Source of the DNA: Flavobacterium chilense
GTDB lineage: Bacteria; Bacteroidota; Bacteroidia; Flavobacteriales; Flavobacteriaceae
Length of the DNA: 64,000 bases
Reading direction: 5' to 3'
Assembly (NCBI RefSeq): GCF_001602525.1
Contig: NZ_LSYT01000004.1
Coordinates: 248,001-312,000 of the forward strand
Part shown: positions 32,757 to 42,741 of the stretch, piece by piece
Numbering within the stretch: the first letter of the stretch is position 1
Layout: every line of letters starts with the position of its first letter
Position numbers and translations under genes: made by a program
The notes under the pieces: generated by a model
Told to the model about the DNA's origin: nothing
What the model saw: only the letters and a program-made list of their open reading frames with translations
Databases searched by the model: none

Positions 32757-33371
32757 ATGAATTTACACCAAACTTATTCCGAATTACTCTCAAATATAGG
32801 CTTACCAACAGATAAAGTTCAGAAAAACTGGACAGATCTAGAAAAGGCATACTCCAAAAAATCAAGGCATTATCATAACCTGACACATATTGCAGCTATG
32901 ATAGAGAGTTTTGAAATTTATTGTGATAAACTTCAAAACCCGAATGAAATATTATTTTCTATTTTTTATCATGATTTTGTGTATTCGGCTTCCAAAAAGG
33001 ATAACGAACTCAAAAGTGCTGAATATGCTTTGTCTATTTTACCTGAAAATTGCAACTTAAATAAACACCTCGTTTTTGATGCCATTTGTGCAACACAGCA
33101 ACATCAGCAAAATACAATTGAAGATATAAACTGGTTAATCGATTTTGATTTAAAGGTTCTCGCCTGGGATTGGGAAGATTATAAAACCTATTTTGAACAA
33201 ATTAGGAAAGAATATCGCATTTATCCTGATTTTCTATATAAACCGGGACGTGCAAAAGCTTTGAAACATTTTCTGGAGAATGAGTTTATTTTTCAAACTG
33301 ATGAATTCAGGGATTTGTATGAAGAGAAAGCGAGAATTAATATTGAAAAAGAGATTTTATTGTTAACGTAA
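32757..33371 (+). CDS. HD-superfamily metal-dependent phosphohydrolase (COG4339-like)
   Basis: 204 residues. RHYHNLTHIAAM and FSIFYHDFVY supply the HD-type metal ligands, with LIDFDLKVLAWDWEDYKTY and IRKEYRIYPDFLYKPGRAKAL as conserved later segments. Family members are predicted phosphohydrolases with no firm substrate. It is the first plus-strand gene right of the accessory block, separate from the repair operon by repeat DNA. Confidence 0.85.
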   Translation: MNLHQTYSELLSNIGLPTDKVQKNWTDLEKAYSKKSRHYHNLTHIAAMIESFEIYCDKLQNPNEILFSIFYHDFVYSASKKDNELKSAEYALSILPENCNLNKHLVFDAICATQQHQQNTIEDINWLIDFDLKVLAWDWEDYKTYFEQIRKEYRIYPDFLYKPGRAKALKHFLENEFIFQTDEFRDLYEEKARINIEKEILLLT

Positions 33372-33374
33372 ATT

Positions 33375-33615
33375 GCGTGAGGGATTGAGGCGGTATCCTT
33401 TTGTGAAGAGAAACGGAACAAAAGATATAGCCGAAAGCCCGACCCGGAGGGGCACGCCCAAAATATATAACGCGGAATTAATCTCGCAAAGTCGCTAAGG
33501 CGCAAAGTTTTGTTTCACGCAGATTAGGCAGATTTAAGCAGACTTTTAAAATCCTTTTAATCTGTGGCATAAAAAATAAAGTTTTAGTGTCCTCGTGCCT
33601 TTGTGGCAAAACAAC
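33375..33615. repeat. Intergenic repeats before the WYL gene
   Basis: A 'gagggattgaggcggtatcc...gccgaaagcccgacccggaggggcacgccc' element (a common flavobacterial intergenic repeat), then 'ctcgcaaagtcgctaaggcgcaaag' and 'cacgcagattaggcagatttaagcaga' repeats. Confidence 0.65.
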
Positions 33616-33621
33616 ACAAAA

Positions 33622-34659
33622 ATGTCACAAAACAAAAACGCCTTGATTCGGTACAAAACGATCGATAAATGCCTGCAGAACAGATACCGGCAATGGACTC
33701 TCGAAGATTTAATCGAATGCTGTTCTGAAGCTTTATTTGAATATGAAGGCCGGGAAAATCCAATTAGCAAGCGAACGATCCAGATGGATATTCAACTGAT
33801 GCGAAGTGAAAAATTGGGTTACAATGCGCCAATCGTTGTTTATGATAAAAAGTATTACAAATATGACGACGACGAATTTACGATAACCGATATTCCGCTG
33901 ACGGAAACAGATATGAATGTTTTAACTGAAACGGTTTCGATGCTGAAACAGTTTAAGGATTTCTCTTTATTTAATGATGTATCGGATATTTTACAGCGAC
34001 TGGAAGATAAAATCTATTCTGAAAAGTCGAATACAAATCCTGTAATTTATCTTGATAAAAATGAGAACCTTAAAGGCTTGCATTATTTAGACGAAGTTTA
34101 TCAGGCAATTATCAAAAAAGTAGTTCTGGTTGTTACTTACAAATCGTTTAAATCTATTGAAGAAAGTAAATTTCATTTTCATCCGTTTATTTTAAAGGAA
34201 TTTAATAACCGCTGGTTTTTGATTGGAAAAACAAAAGGTTCACAACCTATCACGAATTTGGCACTTGACAGGATTATTGCAATTGATTATGATTTTAATG
34301 TTCCCTATTTAGAAGAACATTTTGATGCTGATACCTATTATAAGGATATTATTGGTGTAACCGTTAATTCTGGTTTACAGCCAAGACGCATAGAACTTTG
34401 GATTGATGCTGTAAACGCACCTTATGTTACTACAAAACCGCTGCATCCGTCACAACGACTGATCAGGGAAAATGAAGACAAGAGTATTGTGATTCATTTG
34501 TTTATTATACCTAATTATGAAATGGAACGTCTTTTATTAGGTTTTGGGGATTCTATTGAGATTTTAAGACCGGAAGGCTTACGAAACCGGATGAAAAAAA
34601 CACTTGAAAGAGCAATTTCAAGATATAATCCTGAAAATACAACTGAATTAAATTCATAA
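33622..34659 (+). CDS. WYL-domain transcriptional regulator
   Basis: 345 residues from MSQNKNALIRYKTIDKCLQN; an ATG at 33595 lies in repeat DNA. The N-terminus is a winged helix (TLEDLIECCSEALFEYEG, SKRTIQMDIQLMRS). The WYL core spans KVVLVVTYKSFKS, FHPFILKEFNNRWFLIGKT and NLALDRIIAI, followed by a C-terminal WCX-type part. WYL proteins often control defence and repair systems by sensing nucleotides or nucleic acid. It is 1.1 kb from the RNA-repair promoter elements, so it is a candidate regulator of their dyad; no binding site is proven. Confidence 0.85.
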   Translation: MSQNKNALIRYKTIDKCLQNRYRQWTLEDLIECCSEALFEYEGRENPISKRTIQMDIQLMRSEKLGYNAPIVVYDKKYYKYDDDEFTITDIPLTETDMNVLTETVSMLKQFKDFSLFNDVSDILQRLEDKIYSEKSNTNPVIYLDKNENLKGLHYLDEVYQAIIKKVVLVVTYKSFKSIEESKFHFHPFILKEFNNRWFLIGKTKGSQPITNLALDRIIAIDYDFNVPYLEEHFDADTYYKDIIGVTVNSGLQPRRIELWIDAVNAPYVTTKPLHPSQRLIRENEDKSIVIHLFIIPNYEMERLLLGFGDSIEILRPEGLRNRMKKTLERAISRYNPENTTELNS

Positions 34660-34830
34660 TTTTTTAAATAATACAGAATTAAAAGCGATTTAAAAACCAA
34701 AAAATGATTTTTACACTATTAAAAATGTTAAAATCTAAAAAAAGAATAGTATATTTCACTTTAAATAAACCACCAAACCACTCTAAATCAGTGATATTTT
34801 TTAACTAACCAAAAAATTATTAAAAAATTA

Positions 34831-34842
34831 TATGCATGCATA
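34831..34842. promoter_or_regulatory. Perfect 12-bp palindrome, candidate MarR operator
   Basis: TATGCATGCATA lies 12 bp upstream of the -7 box of the MarR gene, a position suited to autoregulation. Confidence 0.5.
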
Positions 34843-34854
34843 GTATTTTTTGAT

Positions 34855-34862
34855 TATATTTG
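34855..34862 (+). promoter_or_regulatory. -7 box of the MarR-fad operon
   Basis: TATATTTG matches TAnnTTTG, 18 bp before the MarR start. Confidence 0.6.
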
Positions 34863-34880
34863 AAATCGATATAGTTACCT

Positions 34881-35339
34881 ATGAAAGACAAAACAATAGA
34901 TTATATTTTGAGAGCTACATGGCAGGCTGTTTCAAGAATGTATAATGAAGAGGCTGCGAAGTACGATGCTACCATGGCAACAGGATTTGCTCTTTTAAGT
35001 ATGGATAAGGAAGAAGGAACTCCGTCAACCGCTTTAGGCCCAAGAATGGGTATGGAAGCAACCAGCTTAACAAGAACATTAAAATCTATGGAAGAAAAAG
35101 GTTTAATTGTTCGCAAAAAGAACCCAAGCGACGGCCGAGGTGTTTTAATTTACCTGACCGATTTTGGAAAAGAAAAAAGAGATTTATCTAAAAATACAGT
35201 TCTGAAGTTTAATGAAACCGTTAGAAAACATGTCTCAGACGAAAAACTGAAACATTTTATCGAAGTTTCTGAAATCATAAACGAATTAATTCAGGACAAA
35301 AACATATTCAGTCAAACAGAAAACACAGAAAATGAATAA
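34881..35339 (+). CDS. MarR-family regulator of the fad operon
   Basis: 152 residues. The winged helix is seen in GPRMGMEATSLTRTLKSMEEKGLIVRKK and the wing DGRGVLIYLTDFGKEKR. It is 50 bp upstream of fadN and likely controls the operon in response to an acyl-CoA or fatty acid. Confidence 0.88.
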   Translation: MKDKTIDYILRATWQAVSRMYNEEAAKYDATMATGFALLSMDKEEGTPSTALGPRMGMEATSLTRTLKSMEEKGLIVRKKNPSDGRGVLIYLTDFGKEKRDLSKNTVLKFNETVRKHVSDEKLKHFIEVSEIINELIQDKNIFSQTENTENE

Positions 35340-35389
35340 TCTTTTTTAAGAGAAACTCATTTTCTACCCAAAAAACAAATTTTACAAAT

Positions 35390-37780
35390 ATGAAACGCAC
35401 AATTAAAAAAGTTGCTGTAATTGGATCCGGAATTATGGGTTCAGGTATAGCTTGTCATTTTGCCAACATTGGTGTCGAAGTTTTACTTCTTGACATTGTA
35501 CCTCGCGAACTGACAGAAGCTGAAGCTAAAAAAGGATTAACACTTGAAAGTAAAGCCGTTCGCAACCGTGTGGTAAACGAACATTTGGCGAATTCATTAA
35601 AATCAAAACCTTCTCCTATTTACAGTCAAAAATTCGCCAGCCGAATTACAACTGGAAATACAACAGATGATATGGCAAAAATTGCCAATGTTGACTGGAT
35701 TATCGAGGTTGTAGTAGAACGTTTAGACATCAAAAAATTGGTTTTTGAACAAATCGAAAAATTCCGCAAACCGGGGACTTTGGTTACTTCAAACACTTCC
35801 GGTATTCCAATTCACTTTATGAGTGAAGGAAGAAGTGAAGATTTTCAACAACACTTCTGCGGAACACACTTTTTTAACCCTGCGCGTTACTTAAAATTAT
35901 TTGAAATTATTCCTGGTCCAAAAACTTCTACTGAAGTATTGGATTTCTTAAACGAATACGGATCTAAATTCTTAGGAAAAACTTCGGTTGTTGCTAAAGA
36001 TACTCCGGCGTTTATTGGAAACAGAATTGGTATTTACGGAATCCAGAGTTTATTCCATTTAGTAAAAGAAATGGGATTAACGATTGAAGAAGTTGATAAA
36101 TTGACTGGTCCTGTAATTGGTCGTCCAAAATCGGCTACTTTCCGTACTGTTGACGTTGTTGGTTTAGATACTTTGGTACACGTTGCCAATGGTATTTACG
36201 AAAACTGCCCGAACGACGAACAACACGAATTGTTTAAACTTCCTGATTTCATCAACAAAATGATGGAAAATAATTGGTTAGGAAGCAAAACCGGACAAGG
36301 TTTCTACAAAAAAGTAGGTAAAGATATTCTTTCTTTAGACTTGAATACACTAGAATACCGCGCTGCGAAAAAAGCAAATTTTGCTACTCTTGAGCTAACA
36401 AAAACTATCGATAAACCAATCAATCGTTTTAAAGTTTTAGTAAAAGGAACTGATAAAGCAGGTGAATTCTACCGTAAGAGTTTCGCCGGAATGTTTGCTT
36501 ACGTGTCAAACAGAGTTCCTGAAATCTCAGACGAATTATACAAAATTGATGATGCCATGAAAGCTGGTTTTGGATGGGAAAATGGTCCATTCGAAATCTG
36601 GGATGCTATTGGTGTTGCCAAAGGAATTGAAATCATGAAAGCGGAAGGTTTAGCGCCTGCTGCATGGGTTACTGAAATGTTGGCTTCTGGAAGTGACAGT
36701 TTCTACACTGTAAAAGAAGGAGCGACTTATTTCTATAACATTCCAACAAAATCACAAGTTAAAGTTCCTGGACAAGATTCATTTATTATTCTGAACAACA
36801 TTCGCGAAAGCAAAAAAGTTTGGAGCAACAGTGGTGCAATCATTCAGGATTTAGGAGACGGAATCTTGAACTTAGAATTCCAATCTAAAATGAATACAAT
36901 TGGTGGTGATGTACTTCAAGCTATCAATAAAGCAATCGACTTATCTGAAAAAGAATATCAAGGTTTAGTTATTGGTAATCAAGCAGCGAATTTCTCTGTT
37001 GGTGCTAATATCGGAATGATTTTCATGATGGCAGTTGAGCAGGAATACGACGAATTGAACATGGCAATTAAATTGTTCCAAGATACAATGATGCGTGTTC
37101 GTTACTCTTCTATTCCAGTTGTAGTGGCTCCTCACGGAATGACTTTTGGTGGTGGATGCGAGATGAGCTTACACGCTGATAAAGTAGTTGCTGCTGCAGA
37201 AACGTATATGGGATTAGTTGAATTTGGTGTTGGTGTACTTCCTGGTGGTGGTGGATCTAAAGAAATGGCTTTAAGAGCTTCAGATTTATTCCGCAAAAAC
37301 GATGTGGAGTTGAACGTTCTTCAAGAGTATTTCTTGACTATCGCAATGGCAAAAGTATCAACTTCTGGTTATGAAGCTTTTGATACTGGACTTTTACAGC
37401 ACGGAAAAGACGTTATTGTCGTAAACAAAGATCGTCAGATTGCTGAAGCTAAAAAACATGCTTTGTTAATGGCTGAAGCTGGTTATACACAACCTATCAG
37501 AAGAACTGATGTTAAAGTATTAGGAAAACAAGCTCTTGGAATGTTCTTAGTTGGAACTGATCAAATGGAAGCTGGAAAATACATTTCTGAGCACGACAAG
37601 AAAATCGCTAACAAACTTGCTTACGTAATGGCTGGTGGTGATTTATCTGAAGCAACTTTAGTATCTGAACAATATTTATTAGATATCGAACGTGAAGCTT
37701 TCCTGAGTTTATGTACAGAACGTAAGACTTTAGAGAGAATTCAATATATGTTAACTAAAGGAAAACCGCTTCGTAACTAG
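35390..37780 (+). CDS. fadN: 3-Hydroxyacyl-CoA dehydrogenase / enoyl-CoA hydratase, FadN type
   Basis: 796 residues. The N-terminal NAD-binding domain comes first (VIGSGIMGSGIACHFANIG), then 3HCDH C-terminal domains (residues 190-330 and a second copy near 360-430), then an enoyl-CoA hydratase domain (about 490-690, with VAPHGMTFGGGCEMSLHADK). This order, reversed from E. coli FadB/FadJ, is that of Bacillus FadN (about 790 aa). It performs the hydration and NAD-linked oxidation steps of beta-oxidation. Followed by fadA and fadE, as in the Bacillus fadNAE operon. Confidence 0.93.
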   Translation: MKRTIKKVAVIGSGIMGSGIACHFANIGVEVLLLDIVPRELTEAEAKKGLTLESKAVRNRVVNEHLANSLKSKPSPIYSQKFASRITTGNTTDDMAKIANVDWIIEVVVERLDIKKLVFEQIEKFRKPGTLVTSNTSGIPIHFMSEGRSEDFQQHFCGTHFFNPARYLKLFEIIPGPKTSTEVLDFLNEYGSKFLGKTSVVAKDTPAFIGNRIGIYGIQSLFHLVKEMGLTIEEVDKLTGPVIGRPKSATFRTVDVVGLDTLVHVANGIYENCPNDEQHELFKLPDFINKMMENNWLGSKTGQGFYKKVGKDILSLDLNTLEYRAAKKANFATLELTKTIDKPINRFKVLVKGTDKAGEFYRKSFAGMFAYVSNRVPEISDELYKIDDAMKAGFGWENGPFEIWDAIGVAKGIEIMKAEGLAPAAWVTEMLASGSDSFYTVKEGATYFYNIPTKSQVKVPGQDSFIILNNIRESKKVWSNSGAIIQDLGDGILNLEFQSKMNTIGGDVLQAINKAIDLSEKEYQGLVIGNQAANFSVGANIGMIFMMAVEQEYDELNMAIKLFQDTMMRVRYSSIPVVVAPHGMTFGGGCEMSLHADKVVAAAETYMGLVEFGVGVLPGGGGSKEMALRASDLFRKNDVELNVLQEYFLTIAMAKVSTSGYEAFDTGLLQHGKDVIVVNKDRQIAEAKKHALLMAEAGYTQPIRRTDVKVLGKQALGMFLVGTDQMEAGKYISEHDKKIANKLAYVMAGGDLSEATLVSEQYLLDIEREAFLSLCTERKTLERIQYMLTKGKPLRN

Positions 37781-37784
37781 ATAA

Positions 37785-37862
37785 AAGATGCAAGAAACAA
37801 GAAGCAAGACTTTAGAAATATCTTGCCTCTTGCCTCTTTCTTCTAATAAATCTTAAAAAACA
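37785..37862. repeat. 'aagaagcaagac ... cttgcctcttgc' inverted repeat
   Basis: Short inverted repeat between fadN and fadA. A related block is in 39060-39175, and a partial one near 25465. These are intergenic hairpins of one family. Confidence 0.6.
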
Positions 37863-37869
37863 AAAACAA

Positions 37870-39051
37870 ATGAAAACAGCATATATAGTAAAAGCATATA
37901 GAACAGCAGTTGGAAAAGCTCCAAAAGGTGTTTTTAGATTTAAAAGACCTGACGAATTAGCAGCAGAAACGATCCAGTTTATGATGGACGAACTGCCTAA
38001 TTTTGATAAAAAACGTATCGATGATGTTATGGTAGGAAATGCCATGCCGGAAGCAGAACAAGGTTTAAACGTTGGACGTTTGATCTCTTTAATGGGATTG
38101 AAAGTTGAAGATGTTCCTGGTGTTACAGTAAACCGTTACTGTGCATCTGGATTAGAAACTATCGGAATGGCGACTGCTAAAATTCAATCAGGAATGGCAG
38201 ATTGTATCATCGCTGGTGGTGCAGAAAGTATGAGTTATATTCCGATGGGAGGTTACAAACCAACTCCGGATTATAAAGTTGCTGCTGCAGGTCACGAAGA
38301 TTACTATTGGGGAATGGGTTTAACTGCTGAAGCGGTTGCTAACCAATACAAAATCTCAAGAGAAGATCAGGATGAGTTTGCTTATAACTCTCATATGAAA
38401 GCCTTAAAAGCACAAGCAGAAGGAAAATTTGACAAACAAATCGTTCCGATTACTGTTGAGCAGACTTTCATCAATGAAAATGGTAAAAAAGAAACAAAAT
38501 CATACGTAGTAAACAAAGATGAAGGTCCAAGAGCGGGAACTTCTAAAGAAGCTTTAGCAGGTTTAAGACCAGTTTTTGCTGCTGACGGAAGTGTAACTGC
38601 AGGTAACTCTTCTCAAATGAGCGACGGTGCTGCATTCGTTTTAATCATGAGTGAAGAAATGGTAAAAGAATTAAATCTTGAGCCAATTGCTCGTTTGGTA
38701 AACTTTGCATCTTCTGGTGTTGAGCCAAGAATTATGGGTATTGGTCCTGTAAAAGCAATTCCGAAAGCCTTAAAACAAGCGGGATTAACATTAAACGATA
38801 TCGAGTTAATTGAGTTAAACGAAGCTTTTGCTTCACAAGCTTTAGCAGTTACTCGCGAATTAAACATTAACCCAGAAATCGTAAACGTAAACGGTGGAGC
38901 TATCGCTTTAGGTCATCCGCTGGGATGTACAGGAGCTAAACTTTCTGTTCAGTTATTCGACGAAATGAAACGCAGAGGAAACAAATACGGAATTGTTTCT
39001 ATGTGTGTGGGAACTGGACAAGGTTCTGCAGGGGTTTACGAGGTGTTGTAG
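37870..39051 (+). CDS. fadA: Acetyl-CoA C-acyltransferase (thiolase)
   Basis: 393 residues. The nucleophile is the Cys of VNRYCASGLETIGM; the second pair is His in GGAIALGHPLGCTGAK and Cys in SMCVGTGQG. It cleaves 3-ketoacyl-CoA, the last beta-oxidation step, and works with FadN. Confidence 0.94.
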   Translation: MKTAYIVKAYRTAVGKAPKGVFRFKRPDELAAETIQFMMDELPNFDKKRIDDVMVGNAMPEAEQGLNVGRLISLMGLKVEDVPGVTVNRYCASGLETIGMATAKIQSGMADCIIAGGAESMSYIPMGGYKPTPDYKVAAAGHEDYYWGMGLTAEAVANQYKISREDQDEFAYNSHMKALKAQAEGKFDKQIVPITVEQTFINENGKKETKSYVVNKDEGPRAGTSKEALAGLRPVFAADGSVTAGNSSQMSDGAAFVLIMSEEMVKELNLEPIARLVNFASSGVEPRIMGIGPVKAIPKALKQAGLTLNDIELIELNEAFASQALAVTRELNINPEIVNVNGGAIALGHPLGCTGAKLSVQLFDEMKRRGNKYGIVSMCVGTGQGSAGVYEVL

Positions 39052-39177
39052 CTTTTTTGAAAGGAAAGAAGCAAGAAGCAAGACTTAATTTTGGAATGAA
39101 TGTATTCTGAAACAACGCTTTAAAAAGTAGCAAAAAACCTACTTTTATTTTTTCTTCTTATCTTGCCTCAAAAAAAC

Positions 39178-39543
39178 ATGAGACACAATTTTAAGAATTT
39201 GAAAATTTGGATTATAGCTATGGAAATCACTAATGATGTCTATAAACTAACATCCACCTTTCCAAAATCAGAGACGTATAGTTTGTCAAATCAAATGAAT
39301 CGATGTTCTGTTTCAATGCCTTCTAATATTGCTGAAGGCTCTAACAGAGGAAATAAACACTTTCAGCATTATTTGAATATTAGTTTAGGTTCATCATTTG
39401 AATTACAAACACAATTACTGATAGCTTTTCAAAATGAATATCTATCTAAGACAAAAACAGAAGAAATAGAAAACAAAATAATTGAATTTCAAAAGATGAC
39501 AACAGGTTTCATAAACAAGTTAGATCAAAATCTTTCTTCTTGA
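39178..39543 (+). CDS. Four-helix-bundle (S23-like) protein
   Basis: 121 residues from MRHNFKNLKIW; the earlier ATG at 39163 is less likely. LKIWIIAMEI, LSNQMNRCSVSMPSNIAEGSNR and FQHYLNISLGSSFELQTQL are hallmarks of the family once found in 23S rRNA insertions. The role is unknown. It sits inside the fad operon between intergenic repeats, and its DNA is more AT-rich than fadA or fadE, so it is probably a late insertion. Confidence 0.88.
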   Translation: MRHNFKNLKIWIIAMEITNDVYKLTSTFPKSETYSLSNQMNRCSVSMPSNIAEGSNRGNKHFQHYLNISLGSSFELQTQLLIAFQNEYLSKTKTEEIENKIIEFQKMTTGFINKLDQNLSS

Positions 39544-39575
39544 CTCTTACATCTTTTAATCTAAACAAAAACAAA

Positions 39576-41381
39576 ATGGCAGATACAATCGAAAAAAACG
39601 TAACCCGTGGTGGTCAGTTTTTAGTTAAAGAAACAAAGAGCGAAGATATCTTTACACCAGAAGATTTCTCTGAAGAGCAGTTAATGATGCGTGACTCTGT
39701 AAAAGAGTTCGTTGACAAAGAATTATGGGCACACAAAGATCGTTTTGAGAAAAAAGATTATGCTTATACTGAATCATCTATGCGTAAAGCTGGTGAACTA
39801 GGACTTCTTGGAGTTGCAGTTCCTGAAGAATACGGCGGATTAGGAATGGGATTCGTATCTACAATGTTAGTTTGTGACTACATTTCCGGAGCAACAGGAT
39901 CTTTCTCAACTGCTTTTGGTGCGCATACCGGAATTGGAACTATGCCAATTACCCTTTACGGTACTGAAGAACAAAAGAAAAAATACGTTCCTAAATTAGC
40001 TACCGGAGAATGGTTTGGAGCTTATTGCTTAACTGAACCAGGTGCTGGATCTGATGCTAACTCAGGAAAAACAAAAGCTGTTTTATCTGAAGATGGAAAA
40101 TACTATTCTATTACAGGACAAAAAATGTGGATTTCGAATGCAGGTTTCTGCAGCGTTTTCATCGTTTTTGCCCGTATTGGAGATGATAAAAACATTACAG
40201 GTTTCATCGTAGAAAACGATCCTTCAAACGGAATTTCTATGAATGAAGAAGAGCATAAATTAGGAATCCGTGCTTCTTCTACTCGTCAGGTTTTCTTCAA
40301 CGAAACAAAAGTTCCTGTTGAAAACATGTTATCTGAAAGAGGAAACGGTTTCAAAATTGCCATGAATGCTTTAAATGTTGGTCGTATTAAATTAGCTGCT
40401 GCTTGTCTTGATGCTCAAAGAAGAGTAACAACCGGAGCTGTAAAATATGCTAACGAAAGAATTCAGTTCAATACTTCTATTTCATCATTTGGAGCTATCC
40501 GTTCTAAATTAGCTGAAATGGCAACTAACGCTTACGCTGGAGAAAGTGCTTCTTACCGTGCTGCAAAAGATATCGAAGACAGAATTGCTGCTCGTGAAGC
40601 AGAAGGAACTTCTCACCAAGAAGCAGAATTAAAAGGTGTTGAAGAATATGCTATCGAGTGTTCTATCTTGAAAGTAGCAGTTTCTGAGGACGTTCAAAAC
40701 TGTTCTGATGAAGGAATCCAGATTTTTGGCGGAATGGGATTCTCTGAAGATACTCCAATGGAAAGTGCCTGGAGAGATGCTCGTATTGCTAGAATCTACG
40801 AAGGAACGAATGAAATCAACAGAATGCTTTCTGTAGGTATGCTGATCAAAAAAGCAATGAAAGGTCACGTTGATTTACTTGGACCAGCAATGAAAGTTCA
40901 GGAAGAATTAATGGGAATTCCATCTTTTGATACTCCAGATTTCTCTGAATTATTTGCAGAAGAAAAAGTAATCGTGGCAAACCTGAAAAAAGTATTCTTA
41001 ATGGTTGCCGGAAGCGCTGTTCAAAAATATGGTCCTGAATTAGATTCTCACCAGCAATTATTAATGGCTGCTGCTGATATCTTAATCGAAATTTACATGG
41101 CTGAAAGTACAATTCTTAGAACTGAGAAATTAGCTAAAAGAGAAGGTGAAGATAAAGTACAAGAGCAAATTGCTATGGCAAAATTATACTTGTACAAAGC
41201 AGTTGATATTGTAAACTTAAGAGGAAAAGAAGGAATTGCTTCTTTCTCTGAAGGAGACGAACAACGTATGATGTTAATGGGGTTAAAACGTTTTACAAAA
41301 TACACCAACCTGCCAAATGTTGTGGCATTAAGAGAAACAATTGCCTCTAAATTAGTTGCAGAGAATTCATACTGCTTCTAA
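39576..41381 (+). CDS. fadE: Acyl-CoA dehydrogenase, FadE type with long C-terminus
   Basis: 601 residues from MADTIEKNVTRGGQF; an ATG at 39540 lies in the region overlapping the four-helix gene end. Motifs are ACADs' LTEPGAGSDANS, MWISNAGF and the catalytic-region YEGTNEINRML. The extra about 170 C-terminal residues match Bacillus FadE (594 aa). FAD-dependent first step of beta-oxidation. Confidence 0.93.
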   Translation: MADTIEKNVTRGGQFLVKETKSEDIFTPEDFSEEQLMMRDSVKEFVDKELWAHKDRFEKKDYAYTESSMRKAGELGLLGVAVPEEYGGLGMGFVSTMLVCDYISGATGSFSTAFGAHTGIGTMPITLYGTEEQKKKYVPKLATGEWFGAYCLTEPGAGSDANSGKTKAVLSEDGKYYSITGQKMWISNAGFCSVFIVFARIGDDKNITGFIVENDPSNGISMNEEEHKLGIRASSTRQVFFNETKVPVENMLSERGNGFKIAMNALNVGRIKLAAACLDAQRRVTTGAVKYANERIQFNTSISSFGAIRSKLAEMATNAYAGESASYRAAKDIEDRIAAREAEGTSHQEAELKGVEEYAIECSILKVAVSEDVQNCSDEGIQIFGGMGFSEDTPMESAWRDARIARIYEGTNEINRMLSVGMLIKKAMKGHVDLLGPAMKVQEELMGIPSFDTPDFSELFAEEKVIVANLKKVFLMVAGSAVQKYGPELDSHQQLLMAAADILIEIYMAESTILRTEKLAKREGEDKVQEQIAMAKLYLYKAVDIVNLRGKEGIASFSEGDEQRMMLMGLKRFTKYTNLPNVVALRETIASKLVAENSYCF

Positions 41382-41411
41382 TATAAAAATAGTTTTTAGC
41401 TTTTAATTTGT

Positions 41412-41453
41412 TTAAACCCACACAACTCCGAAACTGTGCGGGTTTATTTTTTG
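41412..41453 (+). terminator. Terminator of the fad operon
   Basis: AAACCCACACA / TGTGCGGGTTT hairpin followed by TATTTTTTG, 30 bp after fadE. Confidence 0.8.
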
Positions 41454-41629
41454 TTTTTCAAAACCATAATAAGCAATATAAACCCAGTCTAAAATGAACT
41501 TATATTACGTATATGGTTTAACCATTTCACAAATCTTTATTAAAATTAGGTTTATGTTACAGGATCAATAGCAAATTTTAGAACCTAATGTTTTATATTT
41601 AGCATTCTAAAAACGCTAAAAAACATAAA

Positions 41630-42724
41630 ATGAAACAAATTAACCTGATTGCCTTGCTTTTATTGTGCTGTTTTACAACTACTATTTTCGCACAAAAAAG
41701 CAAAAAATTCGACATCATCGCTTATTATACAGGTGATGATAAGCTAATTAACGAATATGAAGTTAATAAGCTGGATCAAATTATTTTTAGTTTCTGTCAT
41801 TTAAAAGATGGTAAATTAAGTGTTGATTCACCTAAAGATTCAACTACTATTAAATATTTGGTTTCTTTAAAAGCAAAAAATCCACAGCTTAAAATTATTC
41901 TTTCGCTTGGTGGCTGGGGAGGCTGCGAGCCATGTTCTGCTGCTTTTTCAACGACTGAAGGAAGATTAACTTTTGCAAAATCAGTAAAAGAAGTAAGTAA
42001 CTATTTTAAAGTAGATGGTTTAGATTTAGATTGGGAATATCCGGCAATTGAGGGACTGCCTGGACATTTATTTCAAGCCGCCGATAAGCCTAACTTTACA
42101 GAGTTAATCAAAATTCTTCGCTCTACATTGGGTAAAAAATATGAATTAAGTTTTGCTGCAGGAGGCTTCCAAAAATATTTAGATGAATCTATCGATTGGA
42201 AAGCTGTAACTCCGTTAGTAAATCGTATCAACATTATGAGCTATGACTTGGTGAACGGATATTCTAAAGTTACAGGTCACCACACACCATTATATAGTAC
42301 AAATCCAAAAGAAGAATCAACAGACAGAGCTGTAACTTATTTATTAAAACAAGGTGTTCCGGCTGAAAAATTAATAATTGGCGGTGCATTTTATACCAGA
42401 ACCTGGAAAAATGTTGAAAATATAAATAATGGTCTTTATCAGGCAGGCGAACATGTTCAGGGAGTTGATTTTAAAAACTTCGCAACAACATACACTGAAG
42501 CAAATGGCTGGAAATATTTCTGGGATGATAAAGCAAAAGCGCCATATTGGTACAACGAGAAGGAAAAAACATTTGCAACCGGAGACGATTTAAAATCTAT
42601 AAAGGCAAAAACGGAATACGCAAAATCTAAAAACCTGGGCGGAATCATGTTTTGGGAACTTCCTTTAGATGCTACAAGAAACGGAATGGTGAATGCTATC
42701 TATGAGGTTAAAACTTCAAAATAA
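41630..42724 (+). CDS. Secreted GH18 chitinase-like glycosidase
   Basis: 364 residues. Signal peptide MKQINLIALLLLCCFTTTIFA. The GH18 barrel has SLGGWGG and the catalytic motif DGLDLDWEYP with Glu as acid. Further segments INIMSYDLVNG and GGIMFWELPLD are typical. It should cut chitin or related GlcNAc polymers in the periplasm or outside. No chitin-binding or secretion-tag domain is visible. Confidence 0.92.
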   Translation: MKQINLIALLLLCCFTTTIFAQKSKKFDIIAYYTGDDKLINEYEVNKLDQIIFSFCHLKDGKLSVDSPKDSTTIKYLVSLKAKNPQLKIILSLGGWGGCEPCSAAFSTTEGRLTFAKSVKEVSNYFKVDGLDLDWEYPAIEGLPGHLFQAADKPNFTELIKILRSTLGKKYELSFAAGGFQKYLDESIDWKAVTPLVNRINIMSYDLVNGYSKVTGHHTPLYSTNPKEESTDRAVTYLLKQGVPAEKLIIGGAFYTRTWKNVENINNGLYQAGEHVQGVDFKNFATTYTEANGWKYFWDDKAKAPYWYNEKEKTFATGDDLKSIKAKTEYAKSKNLGGIMFWELPLDATRNGMVNAIYEVKTSK

Positions 42725-42741
42725 GAATTCTTTAAAACTAT

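Noticed and set aside
1..33000. Prophage or integrative element
   Set aside because: No integrase, portal, capsid, tail or conjugation genes; no clear att repeats. Island-like content alone is not proof.
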